Counted from the first letter of the stretch, positions 7,703 through 14,628 are shown. The stretch: DNA of 28,117 nucleotides from Candidatus Iainarchaeum sp. (GCA_017608995.1 JAFCEU010000008.1:1-28117), one strand, 5' to 3'. Numbers and translations are program-made. Notes: generated by a model not told the origin, from the letters alone.

Positions 7703-7817
7703 ATAGAAATTCTCAATGTAAAGCATTTATATTGGTTTTCTTTTTGTTCGGTTTTTCGCTAAATGCAAAAAGTTAAAAAGAAGTTAAAAATATTAATATG
7801 TAGCTTCAGTGAGTGCA

Positions 7818-8504
7818 ATGCTTGAGGAAGAAATAATAGAGGCTTTGATTGATAAATATCTGAGAGACGACATTACAGTCGCCTTAGGCACGAGCAAGCA
7901 TTCAGAAACTTTTTTGAAGAAAATTGCATTAAAGGCTACGGAAAATGAGCTTAAAATAAAAATTGTTCCAACTTCGCTTGAGTTGGCAACTCTCTGCACA
8001 TCTTTAAAGCTGCCAATAGCATCGATAAACGATAAAGAAATAGATGTTGCATTTGAGTTCGCTTCAATGGTTGACAATCAATTCAATTTTATAAAGCGCG
8101 ATAGCAAATCACTTATAAGAGATAAAATGATAGCTCAGAGCGCTACCGACTTAATAGTTGTAGCTGAAAAAAAGAATTATGTGAAGAGATTGCATGGCAA
8201 AATTCCTTTTGAGATAGACAGTTTTGGAGCTGAACGAACATTATTGCAATTAGACGAATTTGGCGAGGCGTCATTTAGGCTTAAGAAAAATGGCGAGCGC
8301 TATACTACGGAAAGTGGAAACTATATGGTAGATGTGAAATTTGACCAGATTTATTCTCTTGAAGATTTAGAGTATGACACGAAAAAAATTCCTGGCGTTA
8401 TAGAAACCGGTCTATTTTTAGGATACGCTGATAGAATTCTTCTACATAACGATAGGATCGAAGTGAAGAGTAGAATTGTAAAGTTAGAGGAAGAAGTGGA
8501 ATAG
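7818..8504 (+). CDS. Divergent ribose-5-phosphate isomerase A-like protein
   Basis: 228 aa, matches RpiA along its length: VALGTSKHSE in place of the GTGST phosphate loop, VPTSLELA (residues 50-57), GNYMVDV near 168, and IPGVIETGLFLGYADRIL (191-208), which is strongly RpiA-like. RpiA interconverts ribose-5-P and ribulose-5-P. However the active-site block usually written DGADE..KGGG..REK reads here EFASM..KRDS..RDK: aligned to E. coli RpiA, D81 is E80, D84 is S83, K94 is kept as K93, and the base E103 is D102. Activity is therefore doubtful; it may be a repurposed sugar-phosphate-binding paralogue. Start: ATG 7818 lies 28 nt from a TATA-like TTAAAAATATT, fitting leaderless initiation; GTG 7809 is the alternative. 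Probable operon with the next gene (7-nt gap). Confidence 0.8.
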   Translation: MLEEEIIEALIDKYLRDDITVALGTSKHSETFLKKIALKATENELKIKIVPTSLELATLCTSLKLPIASINDKEIDVAFEFASMVDNQFNFIKRDSKSLIRDKMIAQSATDLIVVAEKKNYVKRLHGKIPFEIDSFGAERTLLQLDEFGEASFRLKKNGERYTTESGNYMVDVKFDQIYSLEDLEYDTKKIPGVIETGLFLGYADRILLHNDRIEVKSRIVKLEEEVE

Positions 8505-8511
8505 TGATAGA

Positions 8512-9114
8512 ATGCCAAAACCTGTGAAAAAGCCCAGGGAAAGACGCTGGGGAAATCCGCATAGAGTTATAGAGAAAACAGCGCGAAAAGATTGGCTGAC
8601 TGGAAGGGAGGTTCTGGAGGCGGGTTGGTTTAAAAGACCTCGAGGAAAACTAGAGGATGCAACTACTTTGAGAACTGCGAAATACATATTTATGAGAAAG
8701 CCCTGTAAAGGGGACACTATGCATATTCATACCCATCCAGCAGAACCAGGATGCTTACTAATGGCAATGCCAACAGTTGAGGACTTAAAAACAGCATGCC
8801 AAAACTTCGAAAACCATGGGGTCAGGATAAGTGTTATAACTAGGGTTGAGACAATGGGGAAAGAGATTGGGCGCACATTTATCAAGATGAGAAAAACAGA
8901 GGGAAAAGAATTTGCGTATCTGCTTCAAAAATATGGGGAATATGAAAAAGAAGAAAAATTAAGAGAATCTTTGGAGATTTTAGAAACTATGCAACAAAAG
9001 GGTTTTCTTTCAATTCGATTTGTTCCGATGAAGGGGTACCGATTTAATAGAAAAATAGGGGATTTTGTAAGAATACGTGGAAAAAAGGGGAAATCAAAAA
9101 GAGAAGGAAAATAA
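8512..9114 (+). CDS. Possible JAB/MPN (JAMM)-like metalloprotein
   Basis: 200 aa, cytosolic, basic ends. The region GDTMHIHTHPAEPG then MPTVEDLKTA (residues 68-95) resembles the JAMM zinc motif H-x-H-P...[S/T]-x2-D: H73, H75, T88, D91. A candidate for the motif's upstream Glu is in GREVLEAGWF (31-40). The spacing between the second His and Thr is longer than in typical JAMM proteases, so this is a tentative call; JAMM proteins usually remove ubiquitin-like tags or act on sulfur carriers. The rest (Lys/Glu-rich helix about 130-165 and a basic C-terminus) has no recognisable domain. It is 7 nt downstream of the RpiA-like gene and so likely co-transcribed. If JAMM is wrong, it is simply a conserved-looking hypothetical protein. 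Confidence 0.6.
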   Translation: MPKPVKKPRERRWGNPHRVIEKTARKDWLTGREVLEAGWFKRPRGKLEDATTLRTAKYIFMRKPCKGDTMHIHTHPAEPGCLLMAMPTVEDLKTACQNFENHGVRISVITRVETMGKEIGRTFIKMRKTEGKEFAYLLQKYGEYEKEEKLRESLEILETMQQKGFLSIRFVPMKGYRFNRKIGDFVRIRGKKGKSKREGK

Positions 9115-9158
9115 AAGCATTAAAACCTTTTTCAAGCAAATTTTAATAGAAAGGTTGT

Positions 9159-9231
9159 GCCAGAGTAGCTCAGCGGTTAGAGCGTTCGACTCATAATCGA
9201 GAGGTCCCGGGTTCGAATCCCGGCTCTGGCA
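9159..9231 (+). tRNA. tRNA with CAT anticodon, probably elongator tRNA-Met
   Basis: Acceptor GCCAGAG/CTCTGGC, discriminator A at 9231, D stem GCTC/GAGC, anticodon loop CTCATAA with anticodon CAT at 9192-9194. The anticodon stem (TTCGA/TCGAG) lacks the three G:C pairs of initiator tRNA and the acceptor starts with G:C, so it is not the initiator. tRNA-Ile2 (agmatidine-modified CAT) cannot be fully excluded. No intron or CCA. The next gene starts 19 nt downstream. Confidence 0.92.
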
Positions 9232-9250
9232 TTCTAAAGAAGGTGATTTT

Positions 9251-9553
9251 GTGGAAAAATATGAAAAGTATATTGGGTATGCATTGTTGTTGATAGGTTT
9301 AATATTCGGAATAGAAGGAATAATAACCGCATTTTCTGGACTCTGGGTTTCGGTGATGACCTCGCAAGCGCTTGCAGATGTGGCACAAGAAGCGATGTAT
9401 TTTGAAGGTGCTTTGGGAATAGAAGGGTTTTTACAAACCCTGCAGGCGATATTTACAATTGTAGCTATTTACGGAGCAGCTAAAACATTCATAGGTATCT
9501 TTTGCATTGTGTTTGGGATGAAAATAGCGTTCAAAAAGAAAGCAAAGAACTAA
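9251..9553 (+). CDS. Small membrane protein with two transmembrane helices, unknown function
   Basis: 100 aa. Two hydrophobic helices, about residues 8-34 and 62-91, flank a short Ala/Glu-containing linker; the C-terminus is basic (KIAFKKKAKN), so both ends are likely cytoplasmic. The GTG start is preceded by GGTGAT at the right distance. It begins 19 nt after the tRNA gene, too near for its own TATA promoter, so it probably rides on the tRNA transcript. No family recognised. Confidence 0.75.
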   Translation: MEKYEKYIGYALLLIGLIFGIEGIITAFSGLWVSVMTSQALADVAQEAMYFEGALGIEGFLQTLQAIFTIVAIYGAAKTFIGIFCIVFGMKIAFKKKAKN

Positions 9554-9662
9554 CCTCGGAACTCATAATCTATTTCATTGCAAGCGCTCAATGCTCAGCT
9601 GTTTCCTCATCGGTTAGTAAAAATAAATTGTAATGAATTGTTTTTATCCTTTACTGGGATTA

Positions 9663-9727
9663 TTCAACCTCAGCACTCAAAATCTTCATCATATTTTCAG
9701 CAGCGGCCAATTTCTTCATAGGCTGAA
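9663..9727 (-). ncRNA. C/D-box methylation guide sRNA
   Basis: Reading the minus strand: terminal stem TTCAGCC (9721-9727) pairs in 7 bp with GGTTGAA (9663-9669); box C ATGAAGA (9713-9719); 12-nt guide (9701-9712); box D' CTGA (9697-9700); 4-nt spacer; box C' ATGATGA (9686-9692); 12-nt guide (9674-9685); box D CTGA (9670-9673). Both guides are exactly 12 nt, the spacing archaeal C/D RNPs require. Box C differs from RTGATGA at one base. A TATA-like TAATTTAAAAA (9751-9761) is about 30 nt upstream. By the N-plus-5 rule the D guide would direct 2'-O-methylation of the C in CACTCAAAATCT; that sequence fits a tRNA-Leu(CAA) anticodon loop with the C at wobble position 34 (inferred). The D' guide predicts the G at the fifth position of CAGCGGCCAATT; its target is not recognised. 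Remaining stretch 9554-9662 shows no gene. Confidence 0.8.
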
Positions 9728-9783
9728 CAAAAAATTTTTTGAGCGAGTGTTTTTTAAATTATACTGCAAGAATTTAATATTAA

Positions 9784-9896
9784 GCCCCGGTAGTGTAGCC
9801 GGTTAAAATGGTTTGTTTTTATTGCAATGCAAACTATTGCCGAGAGCACCCCAGCCTCTCAAGCTGGTAACCCGGGTTCGAATCCCGGCCGGGGCA
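9784..9896 (+). tRNA. tRNA-Glu (anticodon CTC) with a D-loop intron
   Basis: Acceptor GCCCCGG (9784-9790) pairs with CCGGGGC (9889-9895), discriminator A 9896. D stem GTGT (9793-9796) pairs with GCAC (9846-9849) only after removal of a 39-nt insert. Anticodon stem CCAGC/GCTGG with loop CTCTCAA gives CTC at 9858-9860. T arm CCGGG-TTCGAAT-CCCGG. No intron at the canonical 37/38 site. The mature D-loop becomes AGCCGGTTAA with the conserved GG. Ten nt after it the aldolase gene begins. Confidence 0.93.
9806..9844 (+). other. Archaeal tRNA intron in the D-loop with strict bulge-helix-bulge motif
   Basis: 39-nt intron. The splice structure is complete: intron stem AATGGTTTG (9807-9815) with CAAACTATT (9830-9838), 9 bp; 4-bp central helix CGGT (9800-9803) with GCCG (9839-9842); 3-nt bulges TAA (9804-9806) and AGA (9843-9845). 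Cutting after the second base of each bulge gives intron 9806-9844 and restores a normal D arm. Cleavage would be by the archaeal tRNA splicing endonuclease (EndA). The outer exon helix is weak, as in many non-canonical tRNA introns. Confidence 0.85.
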
Positions 9897-9906
9897 TTCT
9901 AAAAAC

Positions 9907-10569
9907 ATGAGGCGATTTCTGGGTCTTGATATGAGCAATTCGAAGAAAGGAGTAATAAAATTCAACTATGAGCTAATTGAAGCTAAACTTCCTTGCGAGC
10001 TTTTTTCTGATCTTATGAAATGGCGTGATAAGTTATTTGCAAATAGGCTTATTGGAGTGTATAAAAGCGGGAAGATGAAAGGCATTGGTTACGGAAATGT
10101 GAGCAAGCGCATTGAATGGGATACAAAGAAAGGGTTTGTTATAACCGGGTCGCAAACTGGGCAAATTGCAAAGTTGCCGTGTGAAAAATATTGTTTTATT
10201 GAAGAATACAGCATTGGGGAAAATTTTGTCAGGGCGCTTGGCAAAATAAAGCCAAGCAGCGAAGCGCTTAGCCATGCAAGCATTTATGAGCAAAATGAAA
10301 AAATAAATGCTGTTGTGCATTCACATTCGAAAAAAATTTTTGCAGCTAGCAAAAAACTTGGCTTGCCTTATACAAGCGAAAAAGCGAGCTATGGTAGTGT
10401 TGCTCTTGCAAGAGAACTTGCAAAGGCTTTCGAAGAGTTTAATTTAGGCGGGGAAGGAATTATCGTTACGTTGGGGCATGAAGAAGGAGTGTTTTCATGG
10501 GCTGAAAGCATTGGGAGGGCTTCGGAAATAATAATTAGCACGCTGGAAAAAGCAAAAGAATTGTTATAG
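9907..10569 (+). CDS. Class II aldolase/adducin-family protein
   Basis: 220 aa, normal for the family of zinc-dependent sugar-phosphate aldolases and epimerases (fuculose-1-P aldolase, ribulose-5-P epimerase types). Visible marks: GYGNVSKRI (residues 61-69), ITGSQTGQ (79-86), PSSEALSH (116-123) with the likely catalytic E119, the zinc pair H138 and H140 in INAVVHSHS, and the third ligand H191 in LGHEEGVF. All metal ligands are present, so activity is expected; the substrate is unknown, and a sugar-phosphate role would fit the absence of other pathway genes here only loosely. It starts 10 nt after tRNA-Glu; ATG at 9931 is another start. Its last 6 nt overlap the end of the convergent gene. Confidence 0.87.
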   Translation: MRRFLGLDMSNSKKGVIKFNYELIEAKLPCELFSDLMKWRDKLFANRLIGVYKSGKMKGIGYGNVSKRIEWDTKKGFVITGSQTGQIAKLPCEKYCFIEEYSIGENFVRALGKIKPSSEALSHASIYEQNEKINAVVHSHSKKIFAASKKLGLPYTSEKASYGSVALARELAKAFEEFNLGGEGIIVTLGHEEGVFSWAESIGRASEIIISTLEKAKELL

Positions 10570-11055
10570 CCCGGGGGTTCGCTCTTTTATTTTTTTAAGA
10601 TATTCTTTATAGGAGTTGACTATAAGCTCTCTATCTGCTTTCGTTAACTTCCGTTTCTTTTCTGCTGGATTGCCTGCGTACAGGTAACCGGATTCTAACA
10701 CAGACTTTGGTTTAACAACTGAGCCAGCAGCAACAATAACCCAATCCTCAATCTCAGCGTTATCTAATATTGTGGCATTCATTCCAATCAAAACGTTTGA
10801 ACCTATTTTCGCATTGTGAATAACTGCGGCATGTCCAATGGTTACATTTTTTCCTATGACAACACTTCCGTGTAAAACGCAGCAATCCTGAATGCTTGTG
10901 TTTTTACCGATTTTTATAGTTCCTTCATCTCCACGTAAAACAGCAAAAGGCCAGACGCTTACATTTTCCCCTAACTCAACCTTACCTTCAATAAATGCTC
11001 TTTTATGCACAAATACTTTACCAAATTTTCTCAAAAAAGACAATTTTTCGCTCAT
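10564..11055 (-). CDS. Gamma-class carbonic anhydrase-like left-handed beta-helix protein
   Basis: 163 aa made of hexapeptide repeats (IGKNTS, VIGKNV, IGSNVLIG types) forming a trimeric left-handed beta helix, with a C-terminal helix (DRELIVNSYKEYLKKIKER). Residues known to matter in gamma carbonic anhydrases are all present: R41, D43 (LRGDEG), Q56 (SIQD), and zinc ligands H62, H75 and H80. The family hydrates CO2 or, in relatives such as PaaY/CaiE types, has other roles; I infer a cytosolic metal-binding enzyme. I chose the ATG at 11055: it begins the conserved region and lies about 30 nt from a TATA-like GATTTATAAAT (11081-11091). A longer frame upstream (to 11148) reads through the promoter and is not credible. 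Confidence 0.87.
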   Translation of the reverse strand: MSEKLSFLRKFGKVFVHKRAFIEGKVELGENVSVWPFAVLRGDEGTIKIGKNTSIQDCCVLHGSVVIGKNVTIGHAAVIHNAKIGSNVLIGMNATILDNAEIEDWVIVAAGSVVKPKSVLESGYLYAGNPAEKKRKLTKADRELIVNSYKEYLKKIKERTPGL

Positions 11056-11139
11056 AAACGATAAAAAATGGAAAAAGTAAGATTTATAAATGAGCATGGA
11101 CATATAAAATACTGTAAAAATCCCAGGAGGTTTTGAAAA

Positions 11140-11511
11140 ATGGATCAAACAATAGGAAGCTGGGCGTTTATCATCGGTGTGCTAATAGCGATTTTGGGCG
11201 GAATCTTCGCACCGATGCTAGCAGAGCAAGCAGCTTGGGTTACTTTAGTTCTAGTGATCTTGGGTTTGATAGTGGGCTTTCTTAACATAGGTGACAAAGA
11301 GATTCCAGGGTTTTTGATGGCAGCTATTGCCTTGATGCTTGTTGGTAGTGCAGACTTAGAGATCATAGACAAAGTAGTAGCACCAGTAGGTACGTATTTG
11401 GCCTCGATAGTTGCTAACATAGTTGCATTCGTTGCTCCAGCTGCATTGATAGTAGCTTTGCTTGAAGTCTATAGGCTTGCTAGCACACCAAAAGGCACGA
11501 CAGCCAAGTAA
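11140..11511 (+). CDS. Small four-helix membrane protein, likely strongly expressed
   Basis: 123 aa with four hydrophobic segments (about residues 7-27, 32-49, 56-74, 83-112) and very short connecting loops. It has the strongest expression signals in this part of the window: TATA-like CATATAAAATAC at about 11100-11111, a full Shine-Dalgarno CAGGAGG 9 nt before the ATG, and a hairpin plus T-run after the stop. Codon choice is even and the gene stands alone as its own transcription unit. The opening (MDQTIGSWAFIIGVLIAILG) is of a type I associate with conserved uncharacterised archaeal membrane proteins, but I cannot name a family or function. Confidence 0.8.
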   Translation: MDQTIGSWAFIIGVLIAILGGIFAPMLAEQAAWVTLVLVILGLIVGFLNIGDKEIPGFLMAAIALMLVGSADLEIIDKVVAPVGTYLASIVANIVAFVAPAALIVALLEVYRLASTPKGTTAK

Positions 11512-11520
11512 AATAGTTCT

Positions 11521-11546
11521 AGGTTAGCTAAACCTTTTTTTATTAT
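11521..11546 (+). terminator. Hairpin plus T-run terminator
   Basis: AGGTT-AGCTA-AACCT (11521-11535) followed by a run of T (TTTTTTATTATTTTT), 10 nt after the stop codon of the four-helix membrane gene. Archaeal polymerases stop on T-runs; the stem may assist. Confidence 0.55.
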
Positions 11547-11593
11547 TTTTCTTAATTTATCTATTTGTAAGTGAAGTAATTAAAGATGATTAA

Positions 11594-12310
11594 ATGAAAA
11601 AACGAAAAAGGCTTATTGAGCAGCTTTATGATGAAAAAGCAATAATCGTGCTTATTGCAGCAATATTCGTTCTTTTATCGGTTTATCTCTGTATAGTAAC
11701 ACAGGTTCCTGTGCGCGGGCTTTCGTACTACAAGCAACTTTCTTTGCAAATACATGAACAGATGCAGGCAATAGTTAATGACGCCGAGCTGTCAACTCCG
11801 GGTTTGGATTATATTGATCCAAATAATCTTGAAGAAGTGCTTGCACTATATGCATATTATTCTATGCTTTCAGACCTTAAATGGCTTGAGGAAAAAGAAA
11901 ACAATTATTTTGAACAGATGCAAAAAGCAGATACCAAAGAAGAAGAGCAGATTCTTATAAAAAAGGAGATTGCCTGCGGAGTAATAGTTCAGTATGTGCT
12001 TCTGCTAAATGTGGCAGCCACTGAAGACACAAGTGATTATAACGAAGCTCACTTGAATATGCTTGTAGGAGAAGCACAATTTCGAATAAACAGTGTAAAA
12101 AGCCCATACTTAAGCAAAGAGATACTTGAAGATATAGCCTCAAATTCTGGATTGAAGATAAATGAAGTGGAAGAAGAGATAGGGAATCTTATGGAAGAAT
12201 ATATAGAACTTCGTAAGCAAGCTCTTCAGGAGGCAATAAAAAGCGGCGATAAGAAGAAGCAGTATATAGAAGCAAAAAAGATGCTAATGCTCGCTGGTTC
12301 CTTCCAGTAA
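11594..12310 (+). CDS. Membrane-anchored helical protein of unknown function
   Basis: 238 aa. A basic N-terminus (MKKRKRLIEQ) precedes one hydrophobic helix (about residues 16-36), then about 200 residues that look almost wholly alpha-helical and are rich in Glu, Lys and Tyr, with LEEVLALYAYYSML and a Cys-containing hydrophobic stretch IACGVIVQYVLLLNVAA (about 125-141). Positive-inside logic puts the helical domain outside the cell membrane. A signal anchor rather than a cleaved peptide is likely: no cleavage motif is evident. No family recognised. The gene ends 50 nt before the 12360 hairpin element. Confidence 0.7.
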   Translation: MKKRKRLIEQLYDEKAIIVLIAAIFVLLSVYLCIVTQVPVRGLSYYKQLSLQIHEQMQAIVNDAELSTPGLDYIDPNNLEEVLALYAYYSMLSDLKWLEEKENNYFEQMQKADTKEEEQILIKKEIACGVIVQYVLLLNVAATEDTSDYNEAHLNMLVGEAQFRINSVKSPYLSKEILEDIASNSGLKINEVEEEIGNLMEEYIELRKQALQEAIKSGDKKKQYIEAKKMLMLAGSFQ

Positions 12311-12359
12311 CTTATTTTTATCACTCACATATAAAAATAAAAACATTCTTTAACGCATT

Positions 12360-12435
12360 AAAAGGTTGTTGAATACTATTTTTCTTCTTTTCCAAGAAAA
12401 ATATAGAAAGGAATATAAATATTCAACAACCTTTT
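12360..12435. repeat. Long inverted repeat (hairpin element, copy A) carrying a TATA box
   Basis: Perfect 16-bp arms: AAAAGGTTGTTGAATA (12360-12375) and its complement at 12420-12435. Inside is a second perfect 10-bp hairpin, TATTTTTCTT (12377-12386) with AAGAAAAATA (12394-12403). The right arm includes AATATAAAT (about 12412-12420), a TATA-like box about 30 nt upstream of tRNA-Thr(TGT). A related element lies at 19308-19377. It probably combines termination of the previous gene with the promoter of the next. Confidence 0.75.
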
Positions 12436-12448
12436 TAAACATATAGCA

Positions 12449-12520
12449 GCCCGGGTAGCATAGCGGCAATGCAGCAGACTTGTAATCTGCAGATCGCGGG
12501 TTCGAATCCCGCCCCGGGCT
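12449..12520 (+). tRNA. tRNA-Thr (anticodon TGT)
   Basis: Acceptor GCCCGGG/CCCGGGC (12449-12455/12513-12519), discriminator T at 12520 as in the other tRNA-Thr of this window, anticodon loop CTTGTAA with TGT at 12481-12483, T loop TTCGAAT. No intron, no CCA. The DUF116 gene starts 18 nt downstream. Confidence 0.95.
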
Positions 12521-12538
12521 TATTCAGAGAAGGTCGAT

Positions 12539-13111
12539 ATGGTGGATGAAATAAGAGAAAGGATAAAAGAGGCTGTAGCTAATGCAATAGACAGCAGCGC
12601 CCATATAAACTTTGCAACAGCTTCGGAAGCTATAGCGAAGAAACTTGGTTTAAGCGAGCGCTGGATTGAATATACACACGTTGAATTTCGCAACAAGCTC
12701 AATGAAATAGCTTACAAAAGAACCCCTTATAAAGAAAGGATACTTTTCTTGCCACATTGTTTAAGGAACTCAAAGGAATGTAAAGCACCTTACACAGAGG
12801 AAGGCTTACAATGCACGGAATGTGGAAAATGTAAAATAGATCCGCTAATAAAAGAGGCAAAGAAGCTTGGTTATAAGAATGCCTTTGTCTGTCCCGGCGG
12901 TAGCATAGTCATGGAATTAATAAAAAAATACAAACCTAAAGCTGTGCTTGGCGTATGCTGCTATAAGGAAGCGATACTCGCATTCGATAGTTTAAAAGGC
13001 ACTAAAGTTGCCCCGCAAGCAGTTTTGCTCACGAGAGCTGGTTGCATAAATACTGATGTTAATGTTGACGAAGTAATAGAAAAGATGCGGTTGATAAAAG
13101 AAACTAAGTGA
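12539..13111 (+). CDS. DUF116-family Cys-rich protein
   Basis: 190 aa, cytosolic. It fits the archaeal/bacterial DUF116 pattern: a helical N-terminus, then LPHCLRNSKEC (residues about 72-82), CTECGKCKI (about 92-100), a Rossmann-like half with VCPGGSIVMELIKKYKPKAVLGVCC (about 118-142) broken into strand-helix-strand, and a late Cys (RAGCI). Eight or so conserved-looking Cys suggest a bound metal or Fe-S cluster; the biochemical role of the family is unknown to me. It begins 18 nt after tRNA-Thr and is followed 9 nt later by the next gene with a GAGGTG Shine-Dalgarno, so tRNA, DUF116 and the partner gene probably form one unit. Confidence 0.83.
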   Translation: MVDEIRERIKEAVANAIDSSAHINFATASEAIAKKLGLSERWIEYTHVEFRNKLNEIAYKRTPYKERILFLPHCLRNSKECKAPYTEEGLQCTECGKCKIDPLIKEAKKLGYKNAFVCPGGSIVMELIKKYKPKAVLGVCCYKEAILAFDSLKGTKVAPQAVLLTRAGCINTDVNVDEVIEKMRLIKETK

Positions 13112-13120
13112 GGTGTTTTC

Positions 13121-13558
13121 ATGGGAGGCTTTGAAGGCGTACAATTTATAGCAAAACTCGGCGACTGGGTTGCTGTGAAGAAGCTCAAGGTAGAAAAAGC
13201 TACTGAGCCTCGTGAAATTGCTGAATTTTTAATTTCGCTTGCGATGAGCGCTAACAGAAAGATTGAGGACTTCCTTGCGGAAGAGATTGATTTTGAAATG
13301 ATAAGAAGGGCAATTGATGATGTTAGCATTGAAGGGCCTTTAAAAGTGCTGGAAAATGCAACAGTTAGAAGAGCAATAAAACAGGGGATAAAGAACCGCA
13401 AAGAGCTTGATAAGAAGGTTATAAAGGAATTTGAGGAGCTTGCAAGTGTCTTTGCACTGCGCTACGCATTGAAGAAAGCTGGCTGTAAGCTCGATTACTT
13501 TGATGTGGAAATTCCTTCATTAAAGCTTGTAAAGAAGCTTGGCAAAAAAGTTAAATAA
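13121..13558 (+). CDS. Conserved-looking archaeal hypothetical protein (possibly DUF2666-like)
   Basis: 145 aa, soluble, mostly helical after a short beta start (VQFIAKLGDWVAVKKLKV). The opening and the TEPREIAEFLISLAMSANRKIEDFL stretch (split here over two helices, about residues 27-51) resemble the archaeal DUF2666 family as I remember it, but this is low-confidence recall. No catalytic motif is visible. A GAGGTG Shine-Dalgarno 6 nt before ATG supports the start. It is the second gene of the DUF116 operon and is convergent with the glycosyltransferase gene, one base apart. Confidence 0.72.
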   Translation: MGGFEGVQFIAKLGDWVAVKKLKVEKATEPREIAEFLISLAMSANRKIEDFLAEEIDFEMIRRAIDDVSIEGPLKVLENATVRRAIKQGIKNRKELDKKVIKEFEELASVFALRYALKKAGCKLDYFDVEIPSLKLVKKLGKKVK

Positions 13559-13559
13559 T

Positions 13560-14507
13560 TCATTTGGGTTTTCTGTGAGTTTTCAGGGGACCCGTGTTAA
13601 AGCTGCCATCAAGCTTGTGCTTTATTTTGGGGTATTTTCTCCTGGCCCTTATTTCCTGAAGCGCTTGTTTTGCTTTAAAATATGTGATGAATAGGGGATA
13701 ATGTAAACGTTCAACAAGATTGAGTTTCCTCATTTCAAATAATCTTTTATAACGCTCCTTATCAAGCTTGCGCACCTTTCGCTTATCGAACAATTCTTCA
13801 AGCTGTAAGCGCCCGACCCTTGTTCTTTCTTCGCTCGCAAGCAGCCTTTCTTTTGTCTTTGCCCTGTGATAAACGACCGCTTTTCCAACCATTGCAATTT
13901 TGCCTATTGCCAGCGACAAATAAAAGTCATCCCTTATTATGTTGGGGGGTATGGGTCTGAATGCTTTCTTCCTTATCGCAAAAACTGCGCCGCTTACGCC
14001 AGTGGTTTTTGGTTTTTTGGTTTTACCCTTTAAAAAAATCCTGGCAAATATATTCATCGGATATCTAAACTTATTTGCTACTTTCAGTCTAGCACGCGAG
14101 GCCATTGGAGAAAGTAAAACCTTGCCAGAAGCAATATTATATTCCTCATGGGTGGTTAAGAAGGTGACGAGCTTTCTGACAGCATCTCTTCTTGGAACAA
14201 CATCGCCATCAAAAAAGCAAACAATTTTCGCTTTAGGGCTTGCAACTTCCATTATTTTGTTTATCCCCGCGGCTTTGCTCCTAGCTCCGGAGGAGACAAG
14301 CTTTATCTCTGCATGCTGTTTCTGAAATTTTTTCACTATTTCCCTCGTTCGATCTGTGCTTGAATTATCGCAAACAATAATTTCTTTCCGATCTGGTGGC
14401 AGCTCTCGAAGAATATCCTGCCTTAGAATGCCGCGCAAGCAGTGTGCTATGTTTTTCTCTTCATTCCTCACTGAGATTCCTATCGAGATAAAAGAGGTTT
14501 CCGTCAC
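13560..14507 (-). CDS. Family 2 glycosyltransferase
   Basis: 315 aa, GT-A fold. N-terminal ISVRNEEKNIAHCLRGILRQ and VCDNSSTDRTREIVKKF (residues about 43-59) are the nucleotide-sugar-binding half; FFDGDVVPRRDAV (about 98-110) holds the DxD-type metal motif; TGVSGAVFAIRKKAF (about 167-181) and IRDDFYLSLAIG (about 190-201) form the acceptor side, with the acidic pair as candidate base. No transmembrane helix is seen, and the C-terminal 60 residues are very basic, suggesting membrane or polyanion association. It would transfer a sugar from a nucleotide donor to a lipid or protein glycan. The start is GTG at 14507. The 14508-14628 gap holds only a short AGGCT/AGCCT hairpin and promoter-like AT sequence. 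Confidence 0.88.
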   Translation of the reverse strand: MTETSFISIGISVRNEEKNIAHCLRGILRQDILRELPPDRKEIIVCDNSSTDRTREIVKKFQKQHAEIKLVSSGARSKAAGINKIMEVASPKAKIVCFFDGDVVPRRDAVRKLVTFLTTHEEYNIASGKVLLSPMASRARLKVANKFRYPMNIFARIFLKGKTKKPKTTGVSGAVFAIRKKAFRPIPPNIIRDDFYLSLAIGKIAMVGKAVVYHRAKTKERLLASEERTRVGRLQLEELFDKRKVRKLDKERYKRLFEMRKLNLVERLHYPLFITYFKAKQALQEIRARRKYPKIKHKLDGSFNTGPLKTHRKPK

Positions 14508-14628
14508 AAAAAGAGAGGGGATTTTCTCATTATTAAGGCTTTTTGTTACAGCCTAAATCGACCTGCAGCCTCTAAAACATAAAAAATTAAATAGCATTGC
14601 CTGTAAATTAATTATATTAGAATTCTAT

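Noticed and set aside
9674..9719. Short minus-strand peptide frame of 19 codons (MKKLAAAENMM...)
   Set aside because: Its start and body coincide with the C, D', C' and D boxes of the guide RNA; no Shine-Dalgarno. The RNA explains the conservation-like look.
13939..14325. 128-aa frame opposite the glycosyltransferase
   Set aside because: A shadow of the GT2 gene; the minus strand has clear family motifs.
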